Virus record (IMG/VR): IMGVR_UViG_3300046167_000869
Location: 1 to 64,000 of that record
From: a virus
Length of the DNA stretch: 64,000 nt
Strand: one strand, 5' to 3'
The number at the start of each line of letters is the position of its first letter. Position 1 is the first letter of the stretch. Of the stretch, positions 7,851 through 16,900 are shown piece after piece. Made by a program: the position numbers and the translations under genes. The notes under the pieces are model-generated. The model did not search any database. It saw only the letters and a list, made by a program, of their open reading frames with translations, and was not told where the DNA came from.

Positions 7851-8465
7851 GCCAAAGTGAACACTCAAGAGCCCAATCGTCAAGGCGTCGTGACTCAAGC
7901 GCTCGGAGACTTGAGCGATGTGAGCGCGAGCTCTCCAAGCGCTGGGCAGGTCTTGGTATATGCATCGGGCGCTTGGGGTGCGGGAGCTGCGGGGGCGACA
8001 GGTGGTATTATCAACATCGGTTCAGGGGAGAGTAACGCATACTCAAACTCTGGAGCGTCGAGCATCGCCACCAATGTAGATCTTTTTTTCTATGATACCT
8101 CGCCGACAAACTCCATCAGCGGGGCTACGATCAACAATGTAGGTGCGACGGATTGGGTTTCTTCGGTAGAGCTCCCCGTTGGCGATTACATGATATGGGT
8201 GCGCTTTGGGGCTGAGTTCAGCTCTACGGGTTATCTCGGTTTCGCGGTCTATGACTCGGCTAATGTGGTAAAAAGTACCTATGCGATGATCGGCGCTAAC
8301 ACCACAGCGTATCATTTCCCCCCGAGTGTGCTGCAAGCGCGCGTGTCCCTCACGGCGACCACTACTCTTAAGATTCGTGGGTTCCATTCGTTGGGTGTTG
8401 ATAGCGTCGGGAATCAAGGCGACACTCCCGCTGAGTTTAGCCAGTGGACTATTGTGAAAATATGA
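7836..8465 (+). CDS. Fibre-tip family protein 1, shared N-terminal anchor
   Basis: The start giving MSHNSAKVNTQEPNRQGVVT is preferred over an earlier ATG because all four family members begin with this block and it forms a TAATG junction with the long fibre gene. The anchor ends QALGDLSDV and is followed by a GQVLVYASGAW motif. The C-terminal domain (residues about 60-209) is beta-rich, with a pattern (FFYDTSPTNSISG then WVSSVELPVGDYM) shared with family member 3. I infer a variable receptor-binding or fibre-decorating module on a constant anchor. Confidence 0.75.
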   Translation: MSHNSAKVNTQEPNRQGVVTQALGDLSDVSASSPSAGQVLVYASGAWGAGAAGATGGIINIGSGESNAYSNSGASSIATNVDLFFYDTSPTNSISGATINNVGATDWVSSVELPVGDYMIWVRFGAEFSSTGYLGFAVYDSANVVKSTYAMIGANTTAYHFPPSVLQARVSLTATTTLKIRGFHSLGVDSVGNQGDTPAEFSQWTIVKI

Positions 8466-9073
8466 GCCACAACAGTAATAAGGTGAACGCTCAAGAACCA
8501 AACCGACAGGGCGTCTTGGCTCAAGCGCTAGAAGACCTGAGCGACGTGGGCGCACTCGGCGCGTCTGAGGGTCAGGCTTTGGGATGGGGCGCAGGTCCCA
8601 CGCTCGCCGCGATAGACGTGCATGGTAACTACGATATAGCCGGATCGTTTTGGATATCGGGGGGCGGTTGGGGCGGCTCATACGCTTACAGTGTGGGCGA
8701 CGCTGTAATCTGGCGTCAAGGAAGCGCGACGATCACGGCCGACGCGAGTCGGCTCACGTTTCAGGGCGGAACATGGATCAGCCAATTCACCCTACAGGCG
8801 GGTACATATTTACTAAAGTGGGACCTACCATTTAGCCCATCGGCGGCTTCAGCATACGCCGTAATCAGGCTCAAAGACATCACGAACAATCAATACATAG
8901 GCCCCAAGGTTAAGATCGGTGATGGCCGATCATCTAATCACTTAATGTGTGTGGTCGCGCCAACCGCGGCAACCACCTACAATTGGGAAGTTATCGCAAA
9001 AAATGGAACGATTGCATTACCCACCGCCACCACACTGAGATCACTACAAGCGGCATTTATAGAAGAGGTATGA
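8462..9073 (+). CDS. Fibre-tip family protein 2, shared N-terminal anchor
   Basis: It begins MSHNSNKVNAQEPNRQGVLA, then QALEDLSDV, matching the anchor of its neighbours; the ATG overlaps the preceding stop as ATGA. The C-terminal domain differs from members 1 and 3. It contains a glycine-rich stretch (SGGGWGGSYAYSVGDAVIW) and a beta-rich segment ending AAFIEEV, with AGTYLLKWDLPFSPSAAS resembling jelly-roll fibre heads in style only. No enzyme motif was seen. Likely a virion surface protein. Confidence 0.72.
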   Translation: MSHNSNKVNAQEPNRQGVLAQALEDLSDVGALGASEGQALGWGAGPTLAAIDVHGNYDIAGSFWISGGGWGGSYAYSVGDAVIWRQGSATITADASRLTFQGGTWISQFTLQAGTYLLKWDLPFSPSAASAYAVIRLKDITNNQYIGPKVKIGDGRSSNHLMCVVAPTAATTYNWEVIAKNGTIALPTATTLRSLQAAFIEEV

Positions 9074-9074
9074 C

Positions 9075-9425
9075 ATGTTCGTAACGGTAAAATTTCTAAC
9101 GGCACCGCCCGCGGGTACTCTCGTTTGTCACGACGCAGACAATGTTTGGCGAGCCGCCACCCCAACAGATGACGCCCCCCTCGGTGTCCTAAGCAGAGAG
9201 ACAACGCTCGACGATGACGGGGTACGATGGGGAGAAGTTACCCTAGCGGGGGCGGCGTGGGCGCGAGCGGGGGCGGCGATACCCGCTCAAGGGGGTTGGC
9301 TTAGCGTGGATACTGAGGGGCGCGCAATCGTGGCACCATCTGAAGACTGTGGCCTAATCGCTCCTCTATCTCGCGGCGCGACAGCTCCGAGCGTCGATGA
9401 CTTAATTATGATTTGGGTGCGATGA
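9075..9425 (+). CDS. Small cap-like protein following a fibre cassette (116 aa)
   Basis: The product is beta-rich (MFVTVKFLTAPPAGTLVCHD; GVLSRETTLDDDGVRWGEVT) and ends LIMIWVR. It resembles the 125-aa protein encoded at 10742-11119 in size, in position after a fibre-tip gene, and in the pattern AxxPAxGGxxxxDxxGRxxxxxS. A ribosome-binding GAGG lies 7 bases before the ATG. I infer that it pairs with the preceding fibre-tip proteins, as a cap or decoration. About 30 bp of apparently noncoding sequence follows. Confidence 0.65.
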   Translation: MFVTVKFLTAPPAGTLVCHDADNVWRAATPTDDAPLGVLSRETTLDDDGVRWGEVTLAGAAWARAGAAIPAQGGWLSVDTEGRAIVAPSEDCGLIAPLSRGATAPSVDDLIMIWVR

Positions 9426-9459
9426 TGCGCGTACACGACACAAGAGAGGAGATCATCTA

Positions 9460-10077
9460 ATGAGCCATAATAGCAGTAAGGTGAACACTCAAGAACCGAA
9501 TCGTCAAGGCGTCGTGGCTCAAGCGCTGGATGACCTGAGCGACGTAAATATAACATCGATCTCATCAGGCCAAGCGCTGGAGTATGACGGGGCGCAATGG
9601 GTCAACTCCGCCAACGCGATCACGGTAGGCTCAGTGTTCTGCGGTGAGGGAGCCTCTCAGAACTACTCGACATCTAGCGCGAGCGGGGTGACCAATGGGG
9701 ATGTCGTGCAGTTCTACGCAGCATCACCCCACAACTCCCTAAGCGCGACAATCACTAGCGCGAGCAATTGGGTAAGCGCTGTGACTGTCCCTGTCGGAAC
9801 TTACCGCGTCTCTGCGCTCGTTGCGCTGACCTTTAGCTCAGCTGGAAGCGGTGAGTATCGCGTCCACAATGGGGGGACGGCTGTGGGCTCGACAGGGACA
9901 TACGCGCAAGACGACGCGGATTGTACGAGCATCGCTACGGCAATTATCACTGTCACAAGCGGAACAGCTGTCATAGATGTACGCTTAACGTCTCAAGCTA
10001 ATAACGTCAACACGATCGCTAACCAAGGCTCTCGGCACGCTGAGCTAGGATATCTGATCATAGATCGGTTAGCCTAA
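9460..10077 (+). CDS. Fibre-tip family protein 3, shared N-terminal anchor
   Basis: It begins MSHNSSKVNTQEPNRQGVVA, QALDDLSDV, with the same GQALEYDGAQW motif after the anchor. The C-terminal half aligns by eye with member 1 (VVQFYAASPHNSLSATIT, then NWVSAVTVPVGTYRVSALVA), so this pair shares a head fold. The 27-bp region around its start codon is identical to that of member 1. The stop overlaps the next ATG as TAATG. Confidence 0.75.
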   Translation: MSHNSSKVNTQEPNRQGVVAQALDDLSDVNITSISSGQALEYDGAQWVNSANAITVGSVFCGEGASQNYSTSSASGVTNGDVVQFYAASPHNSLSATITSASNWVSAVTVPVGTYRVSALVALTFSSAGSGEYRVHNGGTAVGSTGTYAQDDADCTSIATAIITVTSGTAVIDVRLTSQANNVNTIANQGSRHAELGYLIIDRLA

Positions 10078-10745
10078 TGAGTCATAACAATATCATTGTG
10101 AACGACCAAGCGCCGAATCGTCAAGGCGCGATTACCCAAGCGCTCAGTGACCTGAGCGACGTCGCGTCGGGTGCCTCTGCTGATCAAGTCCTAGCATGGG
10201 GCGGGTCTAGTTTTGGGGGGGTGGTCGCAGAGAACGCGGTCTGTATTTTAGAGCCCGTTGGGACGGGGGAGCCCGCCAACGCGGGGGTGTATAATCCCGC
10301 GTTGGAGAACGGGTGGTTCTTTTCTGCGCGCACCGTGGGAGCAACCGGAAACATGATCGCGTCAACAACGGACTCAGACTTTGTATCTGTCTCTTCGAGG
10401 GTCTTTACGGCGTCCGCTCAATACCTTGAGCACCTAACGCTAAGCGCTGGATACGTCTATCAGATCCACCTGGAAATGTGCATCGGCGGGAACTCCGACG
10501 CGGGAGCCTCCATTGAGGTGCAGTGGCAAGACGGCGCAGGCAACGCGCTAGGCCCACGGGCTTTCCTTCGCAAAAAAGGCGAGAATCGCACACCGATCAA
10601 AGGCGTGATAGATCTCACCTCGGCAGGCGGAGATACAGACGTGGGACTCCAGCGCGTGGGTAGTGGTGTACAAGGTAACGCGCGGTACATTCTAACAGTG
10701 GATGATCTTCAACAATTCAACCTAAGTGTAAGGATTCTATCATGA
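10077..10745 (+). CDS. Fibre-tip family protein 4, shared N-terminal anchor
   Basis: It begins MSHNNIIVNDQAPNRQGAIT, QALSDLSDV, the most divergent anchor of the four. The C-terminal domain is unlike members 1 and 3 and contains LEHLTLSAGYVYQIHLEMCI and ASIEVQWQDGAGNALGP. The TGA overlaps the next ATG. The gene order tip-tip-cap-tip-tip-cap suggests duplication of a three-gene block. Confidence 0.72.
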   Translation: MSHNNIIVNDQAPNRQGAITQALSDLSDVASGASADQVLAWGGSSFGGVVAENAVCILEPVGTGEPANAGVYNPALENGWFFSARTVGATGNMIASTTDSDFVSVSSRVFTASAQYLEHLTLSAGYVYQIHLEMCIGGNSDAGASIEVQWQDGAGNALGPRAFLRKKGENRTPIKGVIDLTSAGGDTDVGLQRVGSGVQGNARYILTVDDLQQFNLSVRILS

Positions 10746-11119
10746 AAGTAACACTGCACCGGACAAGTGAAGTCACCAATGGCTCACTAGTACAGATAAA
10801 CAATTCAAACGTAGCTGAGCCGCTAGCGACGCTCACGCTGAGCGGTGTAGCGACAAACTGCCGAACCGTCGAGATCCAAGAGACGCCAGAGTCGCCTCTC
10901 GAGACCGTGGCGGTCTGTGAGGTGGTGCTTGAGGGCGCGTGTCAAGCTCTGCTCAGCGGCTCAGCGCCCGCCGAGGGTGGGTACATTTACGCGGATGGAG
11001 CGCGTGTTTCACTTGTCGCGAGTGGCGAGCGCATCGGGCGATTAATTCCGCGGGGTTGGTCCGCCCGCACACCATACGTTGATGGTGAGTTGGTCACATG
11101 CTTTATATGTGGCGTGTGA
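10742..11119 (+). CDS. Small cap-like protein, paralogue of the one at 9075 (125 aa)
   Basis: The product is beta-rich (MKVTLHRTSEVTNGSLVQIN; GVATNCRTVEIQETPESPL) with a segment SAPAEGGYIYADGARVSLVA that parallels AIPAQGGWLSVDTEGRAIVA in the earlier cap-like protein, and both end in a hydrophobic strand after PSVDDLI/PYVDGELV. It is coupled to fibre-tip protein 4 by ATGA. A role alongside the fibres is inferred from position and duplication only. Confidence 0.65.
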   Translation: MKVTLHRTSEVTNGSLVQINNSNVAEPLATLTLSGVATNCRTVEIQETPESPLETVAVCEVVLEGACQALLSGSAPAEGGYIYADGARVSLVASGERIGRLIPRGWSARTPYVDGELVTCFICGV

Positions 11120-11382
11120 CCAAATCCTACCAAGCCGCCGGCGTAGCCTTCGCGCTCATTATCCTCTATATCTGCACAGAGAGCGCAGAGACAGCGACAG
11201 CGGGCGCCGTGATCGCAGCCGCCGCGACATCGCACCGAGAGCGAAAGAAGAGGATGGAGCGAGAGATAGAGCTCGCTGAGCGAAGCGCCCGGGATCAAGA
11301 CGCAGAACGAGAGCGCGCCTCATCTGTGGCGCGCAGACAGGCAACAGAGGAGGCTGAAGAGTGGCTAGATTCCCGATTTTGA
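11098..11382 (+). CDS. Small membrane protein with charged coiled-coil tail (94 aa)
   Basis: A hydrophobic segment near residues 12-27 (AAGVAFALIILYICTE) and a second Ala-rich stretch (TAGAVIAAAATS) precede a highly charged helix (ERKKRMEREIELAERSARDQ). It overlaps the preceding gene by 22 bp. An alternative ATG lies three codons downstream. One N-terminal membrane anchor plus a coiled coil just before an endolysin-like gene fits a holin or inner-membrane spanin role, but topology alone cannot separate these. Confidence 0.55.
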   Translation: MLYMWRVTKSYQAAGVAFALIILYICTESAETATAGAVIAAAATSHRERKKRMEREIELAERSARDQDAERERASSVARRQATEEAEEWLDSRF

Positions 11383-11816
11383 GCGCGCTCTTACTCGCGC
11401 TAACGCCGGTCTCCACAGGGCTATGGACAAAGGCCACAGGCGAGGTCATCGAGGCCCCTTGCCCTGCGGATTTACGCGCCAGTGAGCCGGCACGCCTGCC
11501 GGAGCGATGCAGAGCACCGCGCGCGGGCGTTCTGATGAGCCCCGCGCTCTATACTCAGAGGGCGGGCGCGGTCGCGGCATTACGTGCGGAGAGAGACACG
11601 CTGAAGAGACAACTCGCAGAAACCCGCGCGCGGCACAAGCGCCTAGAAGACGCGGTGCGGAACATGATTTCAGAGCATGAGCTCGCGCTAAACGTGATCG
11701 CCGCCACCTGTACGACAACGGCGAAATGTTCAACTTTCAAGCCCGCCGCTATAGGCGCAGTGATCGCGGTGAGCGCGTGCGCTAGTGCGTGGGCTTCCTA
11801 TGAATTTACAAGGTGA
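11361..11816 (+). CDS. Exported or membrane protein with central coiled coil (151 aa)
   Basis: The N-terminus has a signal-like hydrophobic run (FPILSALLLALTPVSTGLW). A central coiled coil (AVAALRAERDTLKRQLAETR) follows, then an Ala-rich hydrophobic C-terminal segment (AAIGAVIAVSACASAWASYE) that could anchor in a membrane. Four or five cysteines could form disulfides in the periplasm. Its stop codon overlaps the AAGGTGA ribosome-binding site of the next gene, so it is coupled to the CHAP-like enzyme. Probably part of a lysis or envelope-modifying set; the exact role is unknown. Confidence 0.55.
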   Translation: MARFPILSALLLALTPVSTGLWTKATGEVIEAPCPADLRASEPARLPERCRAPRAGVLMSPALYTQRAGAVAALRAERDTLKRQLAETRARHKRLEDAVRNMISEHELALNVIAATCTTTAKCSTFKPAAIGAVIAVSACASAWASYEFTR

Positions 11817-11820
11817 GATA

Positions 11821-12441
11821 ATGGATCATGACACAAGAAGGGCTCAGCGAGCTCAAGCGATGAAAGAACTAGACCGAGACCGGCGCACAGCGCGCCCTAC
11901 CGAACACGCGAGCGCGGAAGCCGGACAAGAGGCGCTTGAGCGAGCGCTTGAACAATGGCGAGAAGGGATCACTGAGCCGCGTGGTGAGGTCGCAACCGGC
12001 CCGATCTTAGAGCGGTACATCCAAGAGGGCGCTAAATGGACTTGGCAACAAGCCTACGAAAATAGGCGCTTCGCGTGGTGCGGTTGTTTCGCGGCGTGGT
12101 GTTGGATCAGCGTTTTACCCCAGCTCAGAAAAAAGAGTTTCCCATCGACTTATCGCCTCCGTGAATGGGCGCGCGGAACACCTAGAGAAATCAAAGGTTT
12201 AGAGAACGCGCGCGCGGGTGATATCATGGTGATAGCGACTTCAACCGGTAAACGTTGGGGAGACCACATCACGATCATTGACCGCGTAGAGGATGATTTA
12301 AGCGGTGTGTGGACGATCGAAGGCAACGCCTACGGTGAGACACCTACTGAAAATCGCGCTGAAGGTGTGGTAAGATGCTTTCGACCGATTGACAAAATCA
12401 AGTTTATTTATCGGCCTTTGGAGGTCGATCTAATCGAGTAA
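11821..12441 (+). CDS. CHAP-like amidase/peptidase, probable endolysin (206 aa)
   Basis: The C-terminal half has the signature of a CHAP/NlpC-P60-type cysteine hydrolase: FAWCGCFAAWCW around residues 84-95 (catalytic Cys 87 or 89), RAGDIMVI, WGDHITIIDRV with His near 149, and TIEGNAYGE with Asn near 169. CHAP enzymes cleave peptidoglycan cross-links or stem peptides. Residues 1-60 are a charged helical region that may be a linker or targeting segment. The start at MDHDTRRAQR is chosen because AAGGTGA precedes it by 5 bases. It could be the lysis enzyme or a virion-bound hydrolase. Confidence 0.7.
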   Translation: MDHDTRRAQRAQAMKELDRDRRTARPTEHASAEAGQEALERALEQWREGITEPRGEVATGPILERYIQEGAKWTWQQAYENRRFAWCGCFAAWCWISVLPQLRKKSFPSTYRLREWARGTPREIKGLENARAGDIMVIATSTGKRWGDHITIIDRVEDDLSGVWTIEGNAYGETPTENRAEGVVRCFRPIDKIKFIYRPLEVDLIE

Positions 12442-12453
12442 TAGTGAGGCGAC

Positions 12454-13941
12454 ATGAGCGACATACAAGAGACCATAGAGGCGTTGACGGACCTCGTAAA
12501 GGCCAAACCCGGCAAACCTCAAGCGTATGAGCTCAACCCTTACTCCACGGATCACAGCGCGCATTACAGCAGCGCTCTACTAGGAGATCAGCATCAGGGA
12601 ACCACAGGCGCGCTGAGCTATGCGACGCTGAGAGCTCTAGCGCGCGTGCCTCTGATCAGCGGGATCATCCAAACTCGAATCTCTCAAATAGCCTCATTCG
12701 CACGCCCGCAACCGGACCGACACTCAGCCGGATTCGTGATCAGGCTGAGAGATCAATCCATGGAGCTCACAGACGAGCACCGAGAAGAGATCAAGGCTGT
12801 TACGTCATGGCTCATGACGTGCGGAGACGCGCGCGTAGTGGGCTACCAGACGCTTGAGAACTTTTTACGCGCGATCACACGTGATAGCCTAACTCTTGAC
12901 CAATGTTGTTTTGAGATCATCCACAAAGGAGGGCGCCCCGTCGCATTTAAGTCGGTGGATAGCGCGACCATACGCCGCGCCGCGCCTACAGAGGCCGAGA
13001 TCAAAGCAGGTCAACGAGACCCCAAGAAAACGGCATATTGCCAAGTGCTTGATAACCGCATAGTAGCCGAGTTTGACGCGGATCAGATGGCGTTCGGAAT
13101 CAGACGCCCGCGCTCTGATCTAAGCTCTAATGGGTACGGATACCCTGAGATAGAAGAGGCCGCGCCAACGATCATAGACATGGTGAGGGCGAAGGCTTAC
13201 AACAGCGCTAACTTTACTCACGGCCTGCATTTATCAGGAATCCTAGCGATTAAGTCTAAGATGAGCCCCGCGCTCTTCAGGGCGTTTAGGCGTGAGTTTT
13301 ATTCCATGCTGCAAGGAGGGAGCGGTGCCAAAAAGACACCGATTATCCAACTCGACCCAGAGGCAAAAGAAGAGGTACAATCCGTCAACATGACGAACTC
13401 AAATTCTGATATGGAGTATAGTAGTTGGCTCAACTTCCTCATTAAAGAGGTATGCGCCCTGTATCAGATGGACCCCGCCGAGCTTGGCTATGTGTTCGGC
13501 AATGAAGGACAGTCAAGCGCGCTCAACCAAGGGGGGCCCGGTCAGCGTATTGAGTATTCAAAGGAGAAGGGGCTGAGACCTCTGCTCAGGGCGCTTGAGA
13601 CGTGGCTCAATAGATGGCTTGTCACGCCCCTAGCACCTCACTTAGAGCTCAGTTTCGTGGGGCTCGATGTAGAGAGCGAGACACAGCGCCTAGACGCGAT
13701 CTCAAAAAAGGTGAACAGTTATATGACGGTCAACGAAGCCCGCGCGGCGTTTGACCTTGAGCCTATTGATAACCCCGTGGCTGATATGCTCCTGAATCCT
13801 TCTTACATCAACGCGGCGCAGATGGCCGGCGCCGGTGAGGGTGAAGAGGATGAGGGAGAAGAGATCCCAGGTCTAACACGCCCCGCAGAGCCCGCAGACA
13901 CAGACGAAGACATTGAGATTGATGAGGAGTTCGGAGCATGA
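12454..13941 (+). CDS. Portal protein (495 aa)
   Basis: Length and features fit phage portal proteins. The N-terminal part has the ATLRALARVPLISGIIQTRI helix, a mid-region resembles the portal wing/stem (NGYGYPEIEEAAPTIIDMVR; NFTHGLHLSGILAIKSKMSP), and the C-terminal clip region contains FLIKEVCALYQMDPAELGYV, a classic portal stretch. The last 40 residues are acidic. It forms the dodecameric ring at the packaging vertex. Its stop overlaps the start of the giant protein as ATGA, suggesting coordinated production for head assembly. Confidence 0.88.
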   Translation: MSDIQETIEALTDLVKAKPGKPQAYELNPYSTDHSAHYSSALLGDQHQGTTGALSYATLRALARVPLISGIIQTRISQIASFARPQPDRHSAGFVIRLRDQSMELTDEHREEIKAVTSWLMTCGDARVVGYQTLENFLRAITRDSLTLDQCCFEIIHKGGRPVAFKSVDSATIRRAAPTEAEIKAGQRDPKKTAYCQVLDNRIVAEFDADQMAFGIRRPRSDLSSNGYGYPEIEEAAPTIIDMVRAKAYNSANFTHGLHLSGILAIKSKMSPALFRAFRREFYSMLQGGSGAKKTPIIQLDPEAKEEVQSVNMTNSNSDMEYSSWLNFLIKEVCALYQMDPAELGYVFGNEGQSSALNQGGPGQRIEYSKEKGLRPLLRALETWLNRWLVTPLAPHLELSFVGLDVESETQRLDAISKKVNSYMTVNEARAAFDLEPIDNPVADMLLNPSYINAAQMAGAGEGEEDEGEEIPGLTRPAEPADTDEDIEIDEEFGA

Positions 13942-16900
13942 ATATGAATATGATCACAAAAGGTTATCAAGACGTACCCATGACGAGGCGACGCGCTCAA
14001 CTGTTAGAAGAGTACGCGGGTAAGCTCGCTGATATGTTAGAGGCCGCGCCCAACGATAAAGATCTAGCCGAGTGGGTACAGGCAAAGATTGACCGCGCCG
14101 CCGCCGCGATCCAGAGCGCTTATCATTATCTTGATCAAGAGGATGAGAGCGAGCTTGAGAAGGCGCGCGTGTTAAAATATGACTACCGCCGCCCATCGAA
14201 AACGCGCTTTAACAAGAAGACAGGTAAGCGCGAGTGGGATTATTTTTACGCGAAGAAACACGGCGCGCGCGTGACCCGCGGCGCCTTTGAAGCGGGCGCA
14301 GCGTTCAGGATGACATTCAAAGGACGTAAGGGACATTTCCATATCCATCATGTGAAAGGTGATCAGGTCTTCATTACGCACGACTCACGCCCCGATATGG
14401 AGCCTATACCGGTTCAAGCCGATGAGCTCAGAGCGCTCTTAGAGCGCCAACACAAGCGCGAGGTAGATCAACACCTCAAGCGCAAGACGCGCAAAGTAGA
14501 GGAGATCAAGCGCCGAGCTCACAGAGGCGGGCTAGGCCTCGCGCTCCATCGACTCAGACAAGCGGCAGCTCAAGCGGGCGTGAGCTTACCTGAGCAGTAT
14601 CAGAGGAAGCCTAAGAAGACACGCGCGCCGGTTGCAGAGACGGCGCGTGAGACTGAGACGGCGCCACAGGCCGGGGCGGGTGAGGTATCCTTTCAAGGCG
14701 TGTATCAGCGATTCCTTGAGGAACGCGCCGAGCTACCTAAGCCGAGGAAGGGCCGCAGAGATACGCGCGGTATAGATGCATTGAGAGCTTTATCTGATCA
14801 AGAGCTCAAGGCACTTAATGAGGGATATAAAAATGAAGAGTCGAAGCTTGAGCAGATAAAAGCAAAAAGCCGCCCCTTGTTTGAAGCTTACTCTAAAGAG
14901 GACCTAGAACTTGGGGCAGAGATAGAAGAAAAATCAAGAGCCTATAGACGTATGCGTGTAGGAGAGCGCGAAGCGAGAAGACAGGCGCGAGCAGAGATAG
15001 GAGCGCTGAAGAGAAGGCGCGAGGAATCAAACAATGCATGGGGCGACCTAAACGCACAGCGGAAACAAGAGATTGAGAACGAGATACACGCTCTCATAAA
15101 ACCCGCAACAAACCTAGGCATCTCAGGGGATAGCATAGGGCGAGAGATAGCGAGGCGGCTAGATGAGCGCGCTCAAGCGATCATAGAGGAAGCCACCACG
15201 CCAAGAGACCAACTAACCTCGGCAGCTCAACAGATCATAGCGGACGCGAACCAAGAGCACGAAGAGCGCCATGAGGAACACCAAGAGATCACGCGCTTTG
15301 AGCTAGGGGAGCATGTACACACGAAGACCGGCGCTAAGCTCTTCACGGCGAAGCAGACCGAGCGCGTTGATCGAGATGAGTATTCTAGGCGCGTAGAGAT
15401 CGCGAAGAAGTACCGAGGGCGCTATGAGCGGCGCTATGTACGCGGCTTCGTCTTCCAGAACGCTGACGACGCGCGCGCGTTCGCGCTAGAGGTAGAGGGC
15501 GCAACACAAGAGGCGCCTGAGACGAGCGCGGAGACAGTGACACCGCACGAGGACCACCCGAGCGCGGATAACTTCGAGACGATGCCAGAGGTTGAGAGCG
15601 CAGAAGACAGAACACGCGGAGACCTCAAAAGTAAACAGCAGGCGCTTGATCTCCTGAGACGCTCAGAGCAAGAGGACGAGCTTAAGGGGAGACGGAGAGC
15701 GAAGGGCGCAGGAACCGCAGACAAGGCGCTTATGCGCGCAGTACGAGAGATCCTTAAGCGCCCCGACCCTACACAGGATCTCGATGAACGCGACCGACAG
15801 CGTTTACGCGATAGCCTATTCTCTTTAGAAGAGGCACAGCGCCCCAACAAATACATGAACGCGCAGAGATCAAAGGAGAAGCGGCAGAGAGCGCGCGCTA
15901 CCATTAAAGAGATCCTAGACCAACAGGTCAGGATGATATCAGAAGCGCTCAGCCCTACACCGATACCACAGACACCCGCGCCGGAGCCGACCACACCCAG
16001 CACGCGCCCCGCTAGCGCGTATTATGGCAGGGCGACGAAGAAGCTAGTTGATCAAGCGCTCTCCACAGAGCCGACAGGCTTTGACCCTAAGAGGAGCGGT
16101 ATAGACTTACCTACGAAGGGCGATCTAAGAGAGATGCTCTCTCAAGAGCAGAGACTAGAGCGCGCTAAAGAGGATCTTAGGCAAGTAGGCGTAAAGTATT
16201 TCCCCTCATCCCCAGCAGACCCACGATCAGACATCATGTTTGCTCTAAGTGGTTACTTGAACGGGCCTTATGTAGAGCTTGAGCAAGAGCGAATAAGAGA
16301 GATGGAGAGAGGTTTAAAGATCGCTCTCAGAGACTCCAAGGGCGAAGAACTAGAGCAGGTGAAAGACGAGACAGCGCGCTTTTGGCGCGAATGGGGAGGC
16401 GAGTATAAGCGCCTTCAGAGGGAGCTTGTCACAGAGCGCACACAAGGCGAAGCGCTCAGGAACATTAGGCCGCTTATCCCGGACTATGTTCTAACACCTG
16501 AGATCAATCAGCTACTAGATCAGATGGAGCGGGAGCTAGATCAAAAACCGGTATCAGGTAAGGAGGTCTCAGAGTGGATATCCACAAGAGACACCAACGA
16601 GGCTACAAGAGACAGGCAACCAACCACACCCCGCGAGCAGTTAACCGAGACCGCGCTTGAACCAAAGCTAAATTTAAAGCAAATCAGAGCGCGCGAGGCG
16701 CTCAAAAGAGCGCAAGGCGCCCTGACGAGGATCAAGGCAGGTAACCGCTCTGATAAGCTCACAGCGACAGGGAGACGCGCGCGCGCTTCAATCAACGCTG
16801 ATAAGGAGCTCATCGAGGCGATAGAGAGGATCATTGAGCGGGATTATCGCGAGATGGAGAGACCTCTACCATCAGACATCAATCAACGCACATCTCAACA

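Noticed and set aside
8043-8681. 212-aa minus-strand open frame across fibre-tip genes
   Set aside because: Arg/Pro/Ser-rich antisense of two paralogous genes whose shared N-termini prove the plus-strand frame.
15434-16003. 189-aa open frame on the minus strand inside the giant protein gene
   Set aside because: It is antisense to convincing coding sequence and Ser/Arg/Cys-rich, as expected of shadows in this GC-rich genome; no start site or junction supports it.
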